Source: Guillardia theta CCMP2712
Lineage: Eukaryota; Cryptophyceae; Pyrenomonadales; Geminigeraceae
Assembly: GCF_000315625.1 (NCBI RefSeq)
Contig: NW_005434631.1
Location: 79,101-143,100 of the forward strand
DNA: 64,000 nucleotides
Direction of reading: 5' to 3'
Each line of letters opens with the position of its first letter. Position 1 is the first letter of the stretch. The position numbers and the translations under genes were made by a program. Below the pieces are notes generated by a model. That model had not been told where the DNA came from, ran no database searches, and saw only the letters and a program-made list of their open reading frames with translations. Positions 36,435-47,200 of the stretch are shown here, piece after piece.

Positions 36435-36876
36435 ACCTTCCATACCCCTCCAAATCATGTTATATGAACCGGTATAATATAACCCCCACCCCCTCCATGG
36501 GACACTCACTCCTCAGTTCATGCCTTTCCGCAGATGCCGGCAGACCAAATCTAAAACTCATTTTATTATATTGAGTAAAAATACAGATAAAAGTTGTCAA
36601 CGCCGATCAATGGTCAATCAGCAAGTGATGGGCGAGGGCTGAAGATGGAGGGGGATGGAGTAGAAAACAATGCCGAGGAGGGGGAGATGAAGGGGAAGCG
36701 ATGGGGCAATGAGAAGATACCTCTGGAGATTGATGCGGCGACTTTGACTCTTGTGAGCAGGCGTTTTAACGGTTCCACCAGGCAAGGAAAGATTGCTGAT
36801 AACGAGTATCATCAAGAAGGACTCCGGGAAGTTCAATACGTCGCTGGTCCGGGTGATTGGCGGCAGGATTGGGAGC
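36435..36876. other. Boundary between virus-like and host-like DNA
   Basis: Within these bases the composition shifts from AT-rich to mixed, with C runs (about 36482-36497) and a short palindromic stretch, TTATATGAACCGGTATAATA. No terminal repeat or obvious target-site duplication can be identified, since the left junction lies outside the window. The open frames here are not convincing genes; they may be 5' untranslated sequence of the next gene. Confidence 0.5.
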
Positions 36877-38262
36877 ATGAAAGAATTGTTTCAGATCTTC
36901 AACTGCCTTCTGTTTATCTCGCACATCAGTTTCGTTTCAGCTGCAACTTGTTCTGACCTTTTTGCGGTCGGAGATGCCCATGCATGTGCCGTCAATCCAC
37001 TTGGCCCAATCTTATGTTGGTAAACTTCTCCTCGAGCTACATCTCCTGATGTGACTGAAGCCATGCCCGATGCTGCAGGGGACGAGACATCTCTTCCGAG
37101 ACTCTCTCTCCGACGTCAGTCTCTCAGGTGTGCGTACAGCAATGGGATGATTCCGTGTTGTGACCTCTCTGGATGCCGCAGACCTACAGCGCCGGGACAG
37201 TCGCGAGGATCCGGTGCGGATCTGCGCTCACATGCGTTCAGTTCTCGACGGGAAGCATGCAATGCTGGGGACTCCAGGGAAATAACGAAACTTTCCCTCC
37301 CAGCCGGATCTACACGACGTTCGATCTTGGCTCGAGGCATGGCTGCGGGATTGAGAAGAGCACATCAAAGATATACTGCTGGGGGCTGACGGCAGATGGA
37401 CGGACCAACGCTCCGCAAGGAAGCTTTATCGCGGTTTCGAGCGGAGCCGGTCACAACTGCGCCATCATGTCCAACTACTCGATTATCTGCTGGGGATTCA
37501 ACCCGTACGTGCGTTGCTGTATGGTAACAAAGTCCTTACTGCATTCAAGATACGGACAAGCCAACTCCTTCGATTCAGCAAGTGGCTTGCCATCTAGGAC
37601 AGCTTTCATCAAGGTACACTTGCTCTTGCTGTTTGCAACGGTTTGTGACGCCTCCTTGAGGTCTCTGCTGGGCTCTCACACACCTGCGGCATATTGAAGG
37701 ATAGCACGTCCACCACGCAAGGGAATGTCGTGTGTTGGGGACATGACAACTTCGGTCAGTCGTCAGGCTCTAAGACATACTCAACCACGTGATGTCCACG
37801 AAGGTGCTGAGCAACACTGACGGCCTCCACAGGAAGTTCACAGATGTGTCTGCTGGCATGCAGAACAGCTGCGGTGTTGCTGTGTCATATGGAGGACAAG
37901 CGAACAAAATGCTGTGCTGGGGCAACTCTGATACCGGGCAGAACAGCCCCACAGCGACTGAGACCTGGCAGAGCAGCTCGTAAGAAGGATGCGGAATCCT
38001 GCGCTAACGACGCTGAGTTCACGTGAAGGTGCGGAGACAGATTCTGCTGTGGGATAACACTTCGAGGGAGCATGCAATGCTGGGGAGACAATCAATACGG
38101 TACGATCCCCACCTCTTGCTCTGATATTTGATTTCATTCTCTTATCGCTTGGTTGCAGGCAGGACAACCCAGGTGCCCATCTTCCTGGTATGCTGATGGA
38201 AACAGTATCATACACCCATGCGTCCAAGTCGATTCCTCCTAGCGTTTCTTTGCCGCTTCTGT
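36877..38262 (+). CDS. Secreted RCC1/BLIP-II-like repeat protein, multi-exon
   Basis: The start at 36877 gives a signal peptide (MKELFQIFNCLLFISHISFV, cleavage near SAA). Repeats with the beta-propeller hallmark of C-W-G followed by a Gly/Asn turn come next: SMQCWGLQGNN, KIYCWGLTADGRTNAP, IICWGFNP, VVCWGHDNFGQSSG, KMLCWGNSDTGQNS, SMQCWGDNQYG. The gaps are GT-AG introns. Exon 1 ends at 37019 and joins in phase to about 37079-37125. A long exon runs about 37184-37504. Further exons lie near 37655-37770, 37800-37980, 38020-38100 and 38160-38262. These are RCC1/BLIP-II-type propellers rich in Cys, suited to an extracellular role; the ligand is unknown. Later boundaries are approximate. Confidence 0.68.
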
Positions 38263-38329
38263 GATATCAACAAGCTGTGTCATTATAACTTGTAGCATCG
38301 GTTCGGCTCTGCTCACCTTCCTTGCTTCT

Positions 38330-39370
38330 TCGTCGTCATCGACCTGGGACTCAGGCTTCTTCACGATCTGCAAGGTCGTCACTTCTCCCTCAACAGCGTG
38401 CAGAAGGAACGTACCGGTGCCTTGTGCTTTCTCTTCGATTCCTCGTCGGAGCTCTCGGAGCTCATGTTCTGGCTCAATTCCTTCATCCTCTCCAATCGCC
38501 TGAGCTTCTCGTCAGCACCTGCGGGGAACGAGCACCTCCTCGCTCACTTCAGCTCTGCCAACTTTCTCTTCCTCTCCATCTCACGAGCTACACTCTGCCC
38601 CATGTCCCTTGCTTCCTTTCCTCGGATCTGTCCGATCTCTTTGCGTCGCTGGTGGTCCCACTCTCTGGCTCTGCAGAAAATCACAGTCAGGACCAGAGAA
38701 AAATTGAGCAGGCACGGGAGCACCTCTCAGCAGTCCCTACTACATCCTGTCCCTTGATGGCATCCTCGTTCTTCTCCATCCTGACGCACTTGACGTGCTC
38801 TCGAACGTACGGGCCCCTGGTGTCTTCCTTGGTCAGGCATTCCTTTGCTATCCGCAGCTTCTCGTATGCTTTCTCTGCCTTCTCTGCATCTTCGGCTGAC
38901 ATCCCTGCCAGTTTGTCGGGGTGGCAGTATCTTGTCAACTTTCTGTATGCTCTGTTGACGTCGTCTTCTGTCATATCCCAAACAGCTCTTCCTAGCAAGT
39001 CCAGGTGAGGAGGAGGGAGTTTGAGGGCCTGCAAGAGGGATGGATCAGCGCTGCTCAAGTCTCAACATGACTGATGTACCTGGAAGTGATCAGGAGACTT
39101 GATGATGCTCTCAATCTCTCCCATGAGGCGATCGTTGGCCGACTGTGACCGAAACATTCAGAGGGCGATGTCAACAAGGTCTGCTGAGTACCTGAGGTTC
39201 TTTCGCTTCACCCTTCCCCGTGCCTTCTTCCGTCCCTTCTCCCACATTCCCATTGGTAGGTTCCTTGACCTCATCAGCCATTGCGAACCTCTTTGTAAGA
39301 ACTTTCTGGAAGCGAATAAAGCCTTCTGCAAAAGTGTTTTTCTCCCTTCGTCAACGGCAGGCTGAAAGGA
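38330..39370 (-). CDS. J-domain protein (DNAJC8/SPF31-like?), multi-exon
   Basis: Minus strand. An exon near 39190-39085 ends GEIESIIKSPDHFQ. It joins an exon at about 39028 starting ALKLPPPHLDLLG and carrying the J domain DVNRAYRKLTRYCHPDKL (HPD intact), then AEKAYEKLRIAKECLTKEDT. Downstream exons are charged helices (EARDMGQSVAREMERKRKLA, then RLERMKELSQNMSSESSDEE). J proteins stimulate Hsp70 ATPase through HPD. The lack of Gly/Phe and zinc regions makes it a class C member. The charged C-terminus and J-domain position resemble the splicing-associated DNAJC8/SPF31 group, but this is tentative. The 5' end is uncertain and may include coding sequence up to about 39370. It is convergent with the RCC1-like gene. 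Confidence 0.6.
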
Positions 39371-39929
39371 CCGGTCTCAGATTGTCAGGAGCTTCTGGCT
39401 TCGAAGCAACCTTGTTCTGAGGATCTGTGCCCGTCGAACTTGGTTGTTCTCAACCTCTCCTCCTGCTCCTCTCCCTCTACGTTACCTTTGCCTTCGCTCG
39501 CCTCCCCTTCCTACCCTGAGCTCCTTCCAAACCTTCGAACCGGAATGCACGCCCGACCACCGTCCCCTTTTCGTGCATGTCCCAGTGTATACCCCTACCC
39601 CCTTTGTATCCTTAGTTTTGATATCATTTATATATCTACCACCCCTCTTTTCTCATCACCCACCCTACTTTCCAAAGCAGGGGACTTGGTTTGGTGCTTC
39701 CTAGACCAACTAAAATAAGGTTTTAATTACTACCAAGATCGAAAACTACAGGGAAAGATCAATATTATTTTAAACATGTTTTATTATTTAGAATGAATTG
39801 ATTCATATCAGTATTGCAAAAATTCATATTACAGTTGAAAATATATCAGAACTATAGATCAAATACTGTAATAGTAGAAATTAAAATACTTATAAGTTTG
39901 TACAGTGAGTGGGTTGAGGCCGGTGCGCA
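39371..39929. other. Gene-free stretch
   Basis: Pyrimidine-rich sequence (39440-39680), then an AT-rich stretch up to the next gene. It may hold upstream exons or the promoter of the minus-strand J-protein gene. No RNA gene is seen. Confidence 0.45.
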
Positions 39930-41156
39930 ATGCTCGCGTCGGAGGCGCTACTGCTGCAGAGGAGGAGAGAGGAAGCGCTGGAGGAGGGGAGAAGAGAGTT
40001 CCTCCTCTTCAGCTCTGATCATCCTCACGAACCTGCTCAACATGTGAGGGGAGGTAGAAGGCGAGCATGTGCAGTAGTGATACAGGCCTTGTTCGAACTA
40101 GGGAGAGGGGAGGAGGCGGAAGACTTCACTCTGCAGGGCTTCTGTCCTGATGGATCGTCCAAGTGCTTTGGCCAGATTCCTCCTGTTCTTGTTGAAGTTC
40201 TATACAAGCTCAGAAAGTTCCTTGATGATGGTCGCACGGAACGAGCAGGAAAGCTCTTGCAATCGTTCTTCGATACCTACTCTCGGGAAGGGACGCCACA
40301 GGAGCAGCAGGAAGACAGAGAAGTGCTAAGCCGGCTAGCTCAGTATTATTTGCTCGAGGTTGTAGCAAAGGAGCAGGTATGTCCTCTTGACCAACCTTGA
40401 TGCCCATCCTGAGATTGACTACTGACTTTGATGTGATCAGGGAAGCAGTGCTTGCAAAGCTCACCTGCCTCGACTTGAGGCTTTTTTGAGCGAGCATGCG
40501 AAGCAAAAGGTCAAGGACGCACTTGAGGACAAGGTCGTCATCGATCCTACTGCCTTGCATCACATCTGAGAACTCAAACAGGAGAATTCTCCCGCTCACA
40601 GGATCGAACAGCAGGCAGATACGCCGGTGCAGGAGGAAACAGGTGCGAACACAGATCCTCTCTGCTCACGCTCGCGTTCCTTCATCTTGTTTATATTCCT
40701 TTATGCTGCATCCTCTGCTGAGAGTTTACTTCGCGCTCAGTCGCTCAGGATCCCCACAAGAGAGAACCTGTTCTTCAGGTCGATGGTCAGGACCAGGCGC
40801 CTGCCCCACGAGCTGTCCAGCAAGCCACGAGTTCAACCCGCAGACCGCGGGAGGACGAGGCATTCTCTTCATGCTCAACTGATAGTTGCATGACCCTCTC
40901 TCCAGGAGAAAGCCGGTGCTGCGGGGCTGTCGTTGCTTGCCAGGATGTCGTCCAAGGTGCTCGTGCGCGGGCTCTTACCTTCGTTGCTCGTAGCCCTCTT
41001 GATGTCATTCTTACGGTGAGATCATAGTCTTCGAGCAAGCTCTGACTGACTGACTGACCGACTGACTGACTGACTGACTGACTGACTGACTGACTGACTC
41101 CCTGCTGCTGCACGTAGGAGCCCGCAAGTTCGGAAAAGAATCCGGGTTACGTTTGA
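39930..41156 (+). CDS. Alpha-helical tail-anchored membrane protein (PEX26/APEM9-like architecture)
   Basis: Multi-exon. The first exons give a helical repeat-like domain (MLASEALLLQRRREEALEEG; VIQALFELGRGEEAEDFTLQ; LDDGRTERAGKLLQSFFDTY; EVLSRLAQYYLLEVVAKEQ). One clear junction is KEQ at 40376 to GSSACKAHLP at 40441. Later coding-like pieces lie near 40570-40660 and 40750-40885. A hydrophobic exon at about 40910-41011 (VLVRGLLPSLLVALLMSFLR) joins a short tail, EPASSEKNPGYV, ending at 41156. A helical N-domain plus C-terminal anchor is the layout of peroxisomal tail-anchored PEX26/PEX15/APEM9 proteins, which dock PEX1/PEX6. That identity is inferred from layout only. Some junctions remain unresolved. 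Confidence 0.42.
41042..41100. repeat. (ACTG)n microsatellite
   Basis: About 14 tandem tetranucleotides with one GACC interruption. It falls in what I take to be the last intron of the tail-anchored protein gene. The Ser-Gln-Val repeat frame across it on the minus strand is an artefact. Confidence 0.95.
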
Positions 41157-41299
41157 GAAGAACGGCAAACTGTGGACACCGCTTGCCGCTGTCTTCTCTT
41201 TCTTCTTCTTCTTCATCTTTGCACTTTAGACCCTATCAAACCGATTCTTTCAAGAAATATTCAACTTTTATTTCATCACGTAACATATGTTGTCATCGA

Positions 41300-44200
41300 C
41301 TAGTCACTGAGCTGCATCAGCAGCGCTGCCCCTCTCTTGATCCAGTGACTCTCCGGCTTCTCACTGGGGATCACGATGGGACAGACGAAGTTGGATGAGT
41401 GACCGGTCGTTGCAAGCACTCCTCTGCGCGCTGCTGTGTTATAAAGGGGAGCGACGTAATACCCCGAGGCTATCAGGTCTCCGTTCTCGTCCCTCCTCTC
41501 TTCCCGCCACGTGCATTGCTTCGGAGTCATCTCGGCTGGCCGGAACCAGAAGATCGGCATGACGGCGAAGAGAACCTTAGGCTCCGACTCGTCCAGGATA
41601 TGCTTCTCCTTGTTCCACCTGCAGCCCTCTGCGAACATGCCGCTGACGTATACGCCGTCTTCAGGAGGAGAGCTGTACGTCTCCTCCTGCATCACCAGGT
41701 GCTCGAAGCTCAGAGTGTCGACAGGGATCGTGTACTTCCTTGCGAAGTTCTGCATCGCTCCGGTCATGAAGGCGTGCACGAAGAAGAAGCCCGACAGCCA
41801 GAAGACAGGCGGCTGGTGCGTGTCGATCCACTGCTGGAACATGGTGATCCTTGCCAGCAGATCGGTGAGGAAACCTCCCAACGGCTTCAGCGAGGGATAC
41901 GATTTCTTGGCCCACAGGGCAGGGACCTTGTTGGTGTTGAGAGCGATCTGGACCTGCTCCAGGTCGGCAGACATGACTATCAGGCCCTTGAGAGCCTTGC
42001 GGAGGTTGACGAGGGAGGACCGGATCACATCGATCAGCGAGTTGTAACGGATGAGCTCCTGCGCGAGGACAGTGTTCATGCTCTCCTCGAACTTGATGGG
42101 AAACTTCTTGAGGGTCTTCTCTCGGTCGAAGGCGTGCGGCAGCTTCTTCAGCATCTCCTCTGCAAGATGATCCAGAGTGTCGCCCTGCGATCCCCCGCTC
42201 GTCCCCCCCCCCGACGCGTTCCCGGACTCGGTCTGCAGCACAGTGTCGCAGAAATAGTTGGTTTCCTGCTGGTCCTTGGTGATGTCGGCGTTCTCGTGGA
42301 GGCCGAAGATCTCAGGCTGCTGGGTCAAGGGGAGCTGCAAGGTGAAGTCGATCAGCTCCTCGTAGCTCGGTGTGCCGGCAGCGCAGCGGTAGATGCCTGA
42401 CGGCGAGAACTTGTACTCGTCTTCGAACAAGTGCGGGTTGTAGAAGTCAGCGAGCGCGCAGAGGAGATACCTCCTGTCCTTGTCGTCGGTTACTCTCCCT
42501 CCATAGTTGCACTCGCCGATGAGGTAGTTGAGAGCTTTGAACTGATCCTCCTCGTACTCGTCCAGCATCATCTTGGTCTGTCGGATGCTGATGGACATGT
42601 CGCCGGCGGTGAACTCGTAAGGGATGTTCCAGCCCAGTGGACCGAAGCTCCTCCTCTCCTGGATCAGAGCATGGAAGAACACGAGAGCTGCGGCATCAAG
42701 TCAGGAGAGGGGAGCGCAAACAAGAGCCGGGCATACCGTAGCACAACTTGACCCACTTCTGTGGCTTCTTGCAGGAGTTGAAGAACTCCTCGTTGGCGAT
42801 CGGGTCGGAGAGCAGCGATCCCTTGACGTTGAGTCGGATCCCCTTGGCCGGCTCGTTGGTCATTTTGATGCCGTTCTGCAGCACTGAGACCGGGAATACG
42901 TCGGAGGGGTAGCTCGTCAGCCACAGCCGGAACTCTCTGTTGGCCGTGTCCGGCTTGAACTCCTCGCAGATCCTCTCGAGCGAGGTCATCCAACTGCCGT
43001 ACACGTGGCAGTTCTGCAGCACCACCCACCCGCCGGTCTCGTAGTACTCCTGGATGAACTTGGCGGCGGAGGGGCCCTGCCCTTGCCCGAGGGAGATGAC
43101 TTTCATCCGCTCGCTGAAGCCCTTCTGATCCGCGAGCTTGAAGAGGGCGGCGTTGGGATCAGCCCCAGCAGAGAGGATGAAGATGAGAGGGGAGCAAGGG
43201 TTGGAATCCTCAAAGCATGCTGAGAGATCGAAGGGGGGGGGCTCAATGAACTTTTGACCCATCTCCTTGGCGACAAACAGCATGACGGCTGGAACAATCT
43301 TGTCAGGTCTGATGCATCGCATAACCATCAGTCTAGTGAAGGAAGAGCAATCCTTCCATGTCCCCGGGAACTCGTAGTTGAACGGCTCAGCCGACTCGAA
43401 CATGTTCTTCCATTCTTTCTCGTGCTCATCTACCGACTGCTTGAAGCCAGCGCCTTGCTCCAAGTCGGAGAAGCGAATTATCTCACCCCAGCTCTTGTCG
43501 GAGAGCCACGAGCTGTGGCGATTTGCTTCGACTTCCCCTACAGCCACTCCTCCTGTCAGCAGGAACTTCAGCTCGGAGTCGTGAATCTTTCCTTCCGCTG
43601 CCATCATCCGCGTGCACAGGAGAAAGGAGAAGATCAGCTTGTCCTTCTCAAAGAGCGACCTGCACACCATCTTGTACAAGAAGTAAGTGAAATGCTCGTA
43701 GAGGTTCTTCAACCGTTGCTCCAAATCACTTGACGGCTGACTTTCTTGGATGGCTTGGATAAACAACCCCACGTACCATGTCAGAGAATATTGATACATC
43801 GGCTCGATGTTTGCAAGAGCTGAGACTGCAAAGAATAAGATGGACGACCGCCAGGCAATGTCCGTGTAGCCTGCCCTCGCCTCGTCGATCTGCCTCTCAG
43901 TTTGATCAGCAATCTTCTGTTTCTCTTCGATATCTGTGGCGATTATCTTGGCATCCTTGAGTACTTGAATGCCTTCTTCGTTCTCCAGGATGTTGCCTTC
44001 AGCAGATAACACTTCCAGAATCTTATCTTCCGTCTCTTTCAACTTCCTTTTGTTTTCAGCGCTCTGTAGAATGAGAGCATTCTTCTCCTCTTCAAGTTCA
44101 GGCCGCTCCCTTGCCACCACAATACCAAGGAGCTGATCTTGCAGTCCATCCTGAGTGATCATGAAGTTCAGCAGCGTCACCTTGACGGCGATCTCTGGCA

Positions 44201-47200
44201 TGTAATGCGGATTGCTTAATTTGGTGGTGATGTAGAATCGAAAATCCTTGGAGTATTCAATGGTGGCATCCCCGAGTCGAATACAAGTGACTCCACCCTG
44301 TTTGAAGGTTTGCTTCAAGAGGAGAGGCTCCAGCGAAGGGTCTAGTTCCTCCAGCACATTCTCCAGCAGCACCGGGGCACCGAACTGAACTGAGTTCTCC
44401 AGCGTCCGGATGAAGTCTGAATCAGTCAACTTGACGATCTTGATGTTGTTGTTCTTCTCCATGTTCCTGAAGTACTTGTTCGCCTGTCCCTGCGGATCGA
44501 TACAGAGCGGCCACCGCCTTGCTGTCGACACCACGATCCCGTTCTCGACGGAGAAGGAGTCGGCTGGTAGTCCGAAGATCACCCAGTCCCTGATCTTGAC
44601 GGGATCGCCCAGCACAGACTCCAAGGAGAAGGTCTCGGAACGCGGCACCTCCTTCTCGGCCAGCCGCGATACCCACTCACGAGTGATTTCATCCCTGCAA
44701 AGCAAGTCAGCAAGGCAACAACGAGCAGACGAATGGACCTGTAGTGTCTCATGAAAGCCCCGAGGTATGCTACGTACCCGGACGATATCAGGACGTCTCC
44801 GGTCAAGTTGGTGTACACCACCTCCAAGTCCTCCGCCACTGTTGTCCACCTGCTTTTCTCACCTCCGAGCCCTGAGATCAACTGCTCAGCCCTTTCAAGC
44901 TTTATTTGGCACAAGGCCTCCTGCTCTTGCAGCTCTCTCGACTTTTGTGCACAGTCAGTGAGCTGATCTTTGAGCCCATTCAACTCGTCCACGACAACTT
45001 TCAGCGCCGACCTCTTCGCATCAAGATCCTTCATCGCTTCCGACAGCTCCGCCTCTGCTTGAGCAAGCTTCTCCTTCTTGGGAGCGACGATCTTTGCTAC
45101 CCTGTCGTACCCCTCCATGGCCAGGACCCACTTGCAGAGACCTTCTGCGGCACTGGAGGCCTTGGCTATCTGCTGGGGAGTGAAGTTTTCGTCGGGTTTG
45201 AACTCTTTCCTGATCCTCTCGATGACCTTAGTGGGGATGTGCTCCTTGTCGTACTCTCTCAGTGTTTGCAGCAGAGTTCCAGCTCCCAGCAGCTTCACTG
45301 CAGGGCTCCACCAGTCGTCGATCTTCGCACCGGGTTTGTCAGGGTCCGGCTTCTTGTCGGGCTTGATCTCGAGCATGACAAGCACAGCCTTCATCGCGAG
45401 CTGCACACCAGCGGGAGGTTTGCCCATAGCCTTGACGAGGTCGATGTCTTGCTTCTTGATGGTGTCCAGCGCCTTGAGCGCGTCGTTGAGGATCGGGATG
45501 GCCTCCGCCAGGTCGGCCTCGCACTCGTCCTTCACTTTCTTCACGTCTGCCGCCTGCTTAGCAGTCGCTTCCTCGTCTTTCTGAGCCACGGCCTTCTGAG
45601 CCTCCACCTCGGGCACCTTGGCCTCAACTTTCTCGGTGAGAGCCGCCGTGTCCTGCTGGGCCTTGACAAGGCCGGGCTGAAGGTCGAGCAGCTCTTGCTT
45701 CATTGAGCCCACAGACTCCTCGGCCAAGCTCAAGGCCTCGAGCCCCTTCTTGTACCTCTTGATCAGCATCGCCACGTTCTCTCGTTTCACCCCTAAGAGC
45801 GTCTTGTACGTGCTGATCAGCTCCAAGTAGGAGGTGGGAGTCATATAGTTCCTCCTCCTCGTCTCGGTGAAGAACTTCTCTGACATCTTGCGTGCGCTGA
45901 CATGCATCTCGATGCACATCTCGACGCACCTCTCGCGGACGTCCCCAGCCATCTCGACCTCCTGCAGGAAACGGGAGGCCACAGACTTGAGCGCGTCATC
46001 GGGCCATATAGTGAACCAGTCGATGGTGCAGCAGTTGACGAGGGAGGGGAACTGTCTCAACCTGCTCCTGAAGGCTTCTCCGATGGGACTGAACGCCAAG
46101 ACAACGTGCAGGTTCGACTTGCATCGGTCGATGAAGAAAGCCCAGGCCTCAGCTGGGGTGTTCAAAGTTTTGCCTTGCTGCTTTGCCGCTGGCCTCACCT
46201 TCTCTCCCAGCGTCGCCTTTTCGTCCGACGCAAAGAGGTTTGGAACCTCTGCCGTGTTTAGCAAGTTGTTAATGTCTTCCACGAAGGACTCATATTTGAT
46301 CTGACTATCTGTAAAGAGGAATGTGGTTGATTTTCCGTCTCCTCCTGCAGTGGAAAGCAACTTCTTCAAGTCTTCTCTCCATTCGTTCTTTCCATACGTC
46401 TTTGATATCTCAATCTCAACAACTGTGAAGTCCATTATGAATGAGGCTAGTCGTGTGCAACTTTGTCGACCGCTCCCTCCGATGCCAACTAGCAACGCAT
46501 TTCCACCAGGGCTGCGCAAGACTCTGCAAACCCTGCTGATATGCTCAATCATGAACAAGAACAGAACAAGTTGCATGGGCTTCTTGCTTATCACGTTGTA
46601 GTCATCCAGAAACGTGTTGCACACCTCGATAGCTTTCTGCGGATCAGGAACTTCTGCATAACCTCCCTTGCCATCTGGGCCGCAGAAATCAGTGAAGATG
46701 AGTCTACGCATCTGTGGGATTCCAACAACGCCTTCATCTGCTTCTGTCATCAAGTGCTCCATCATCTTGTTCAGGTCCAAGCTCCAATTCTTTTTCAGAA
46801 CTTCCCTGATGTATTGAATCAACCACTCGCGGTCTGCATCATCGTTGAGCCTGTCATAGTAGACTCGTAAGATCTCATGAACCCACAACCTTGCAACTTG
46901 TTCAGAGTTTGTCAGCTTGCTTGTATCTGCCATTAAAAACCCGAAAATTACTCTCCCGAAATCTCTCAAATTGAACAAATAGTGACTTTTCATCGGAGTA
47001 GGTAACAACTTTTCCAGCGCTGAATCGTACACGTCCATGGTCGATTTGATGACAGCGTCCTTCAATCCTTTGATCGTCTGGGAGACAGCTCTCTTGTCAA
47101 ACTCAAACTTGATGATAGATTCGAAGATCCCTGTCATGGCTTCATTGTCGAACTCCGTCACGCTGATCACGTTGAACCATCTCAAGAATCTGGGAGTTAT

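Noticed and set aside
36594-36956. 120-codon frame before the RCC1-like gene
   Set aside because: Composition is irregular, it overlaps the better-supported signal-peptide exon in another frame, and nothing is conserved.
41022-41216. Ser-Gln-Val repeat protein on the minus strand
   Set aside because: It is the translation of the ACTG microsatellite inside a probable intron.
41399-42400. 333-codon plus-strand frame rich in Leu, Arg and Val
   Set aside because: It is antisense to the conserved C-terminal exons of the dynein heavy chain.
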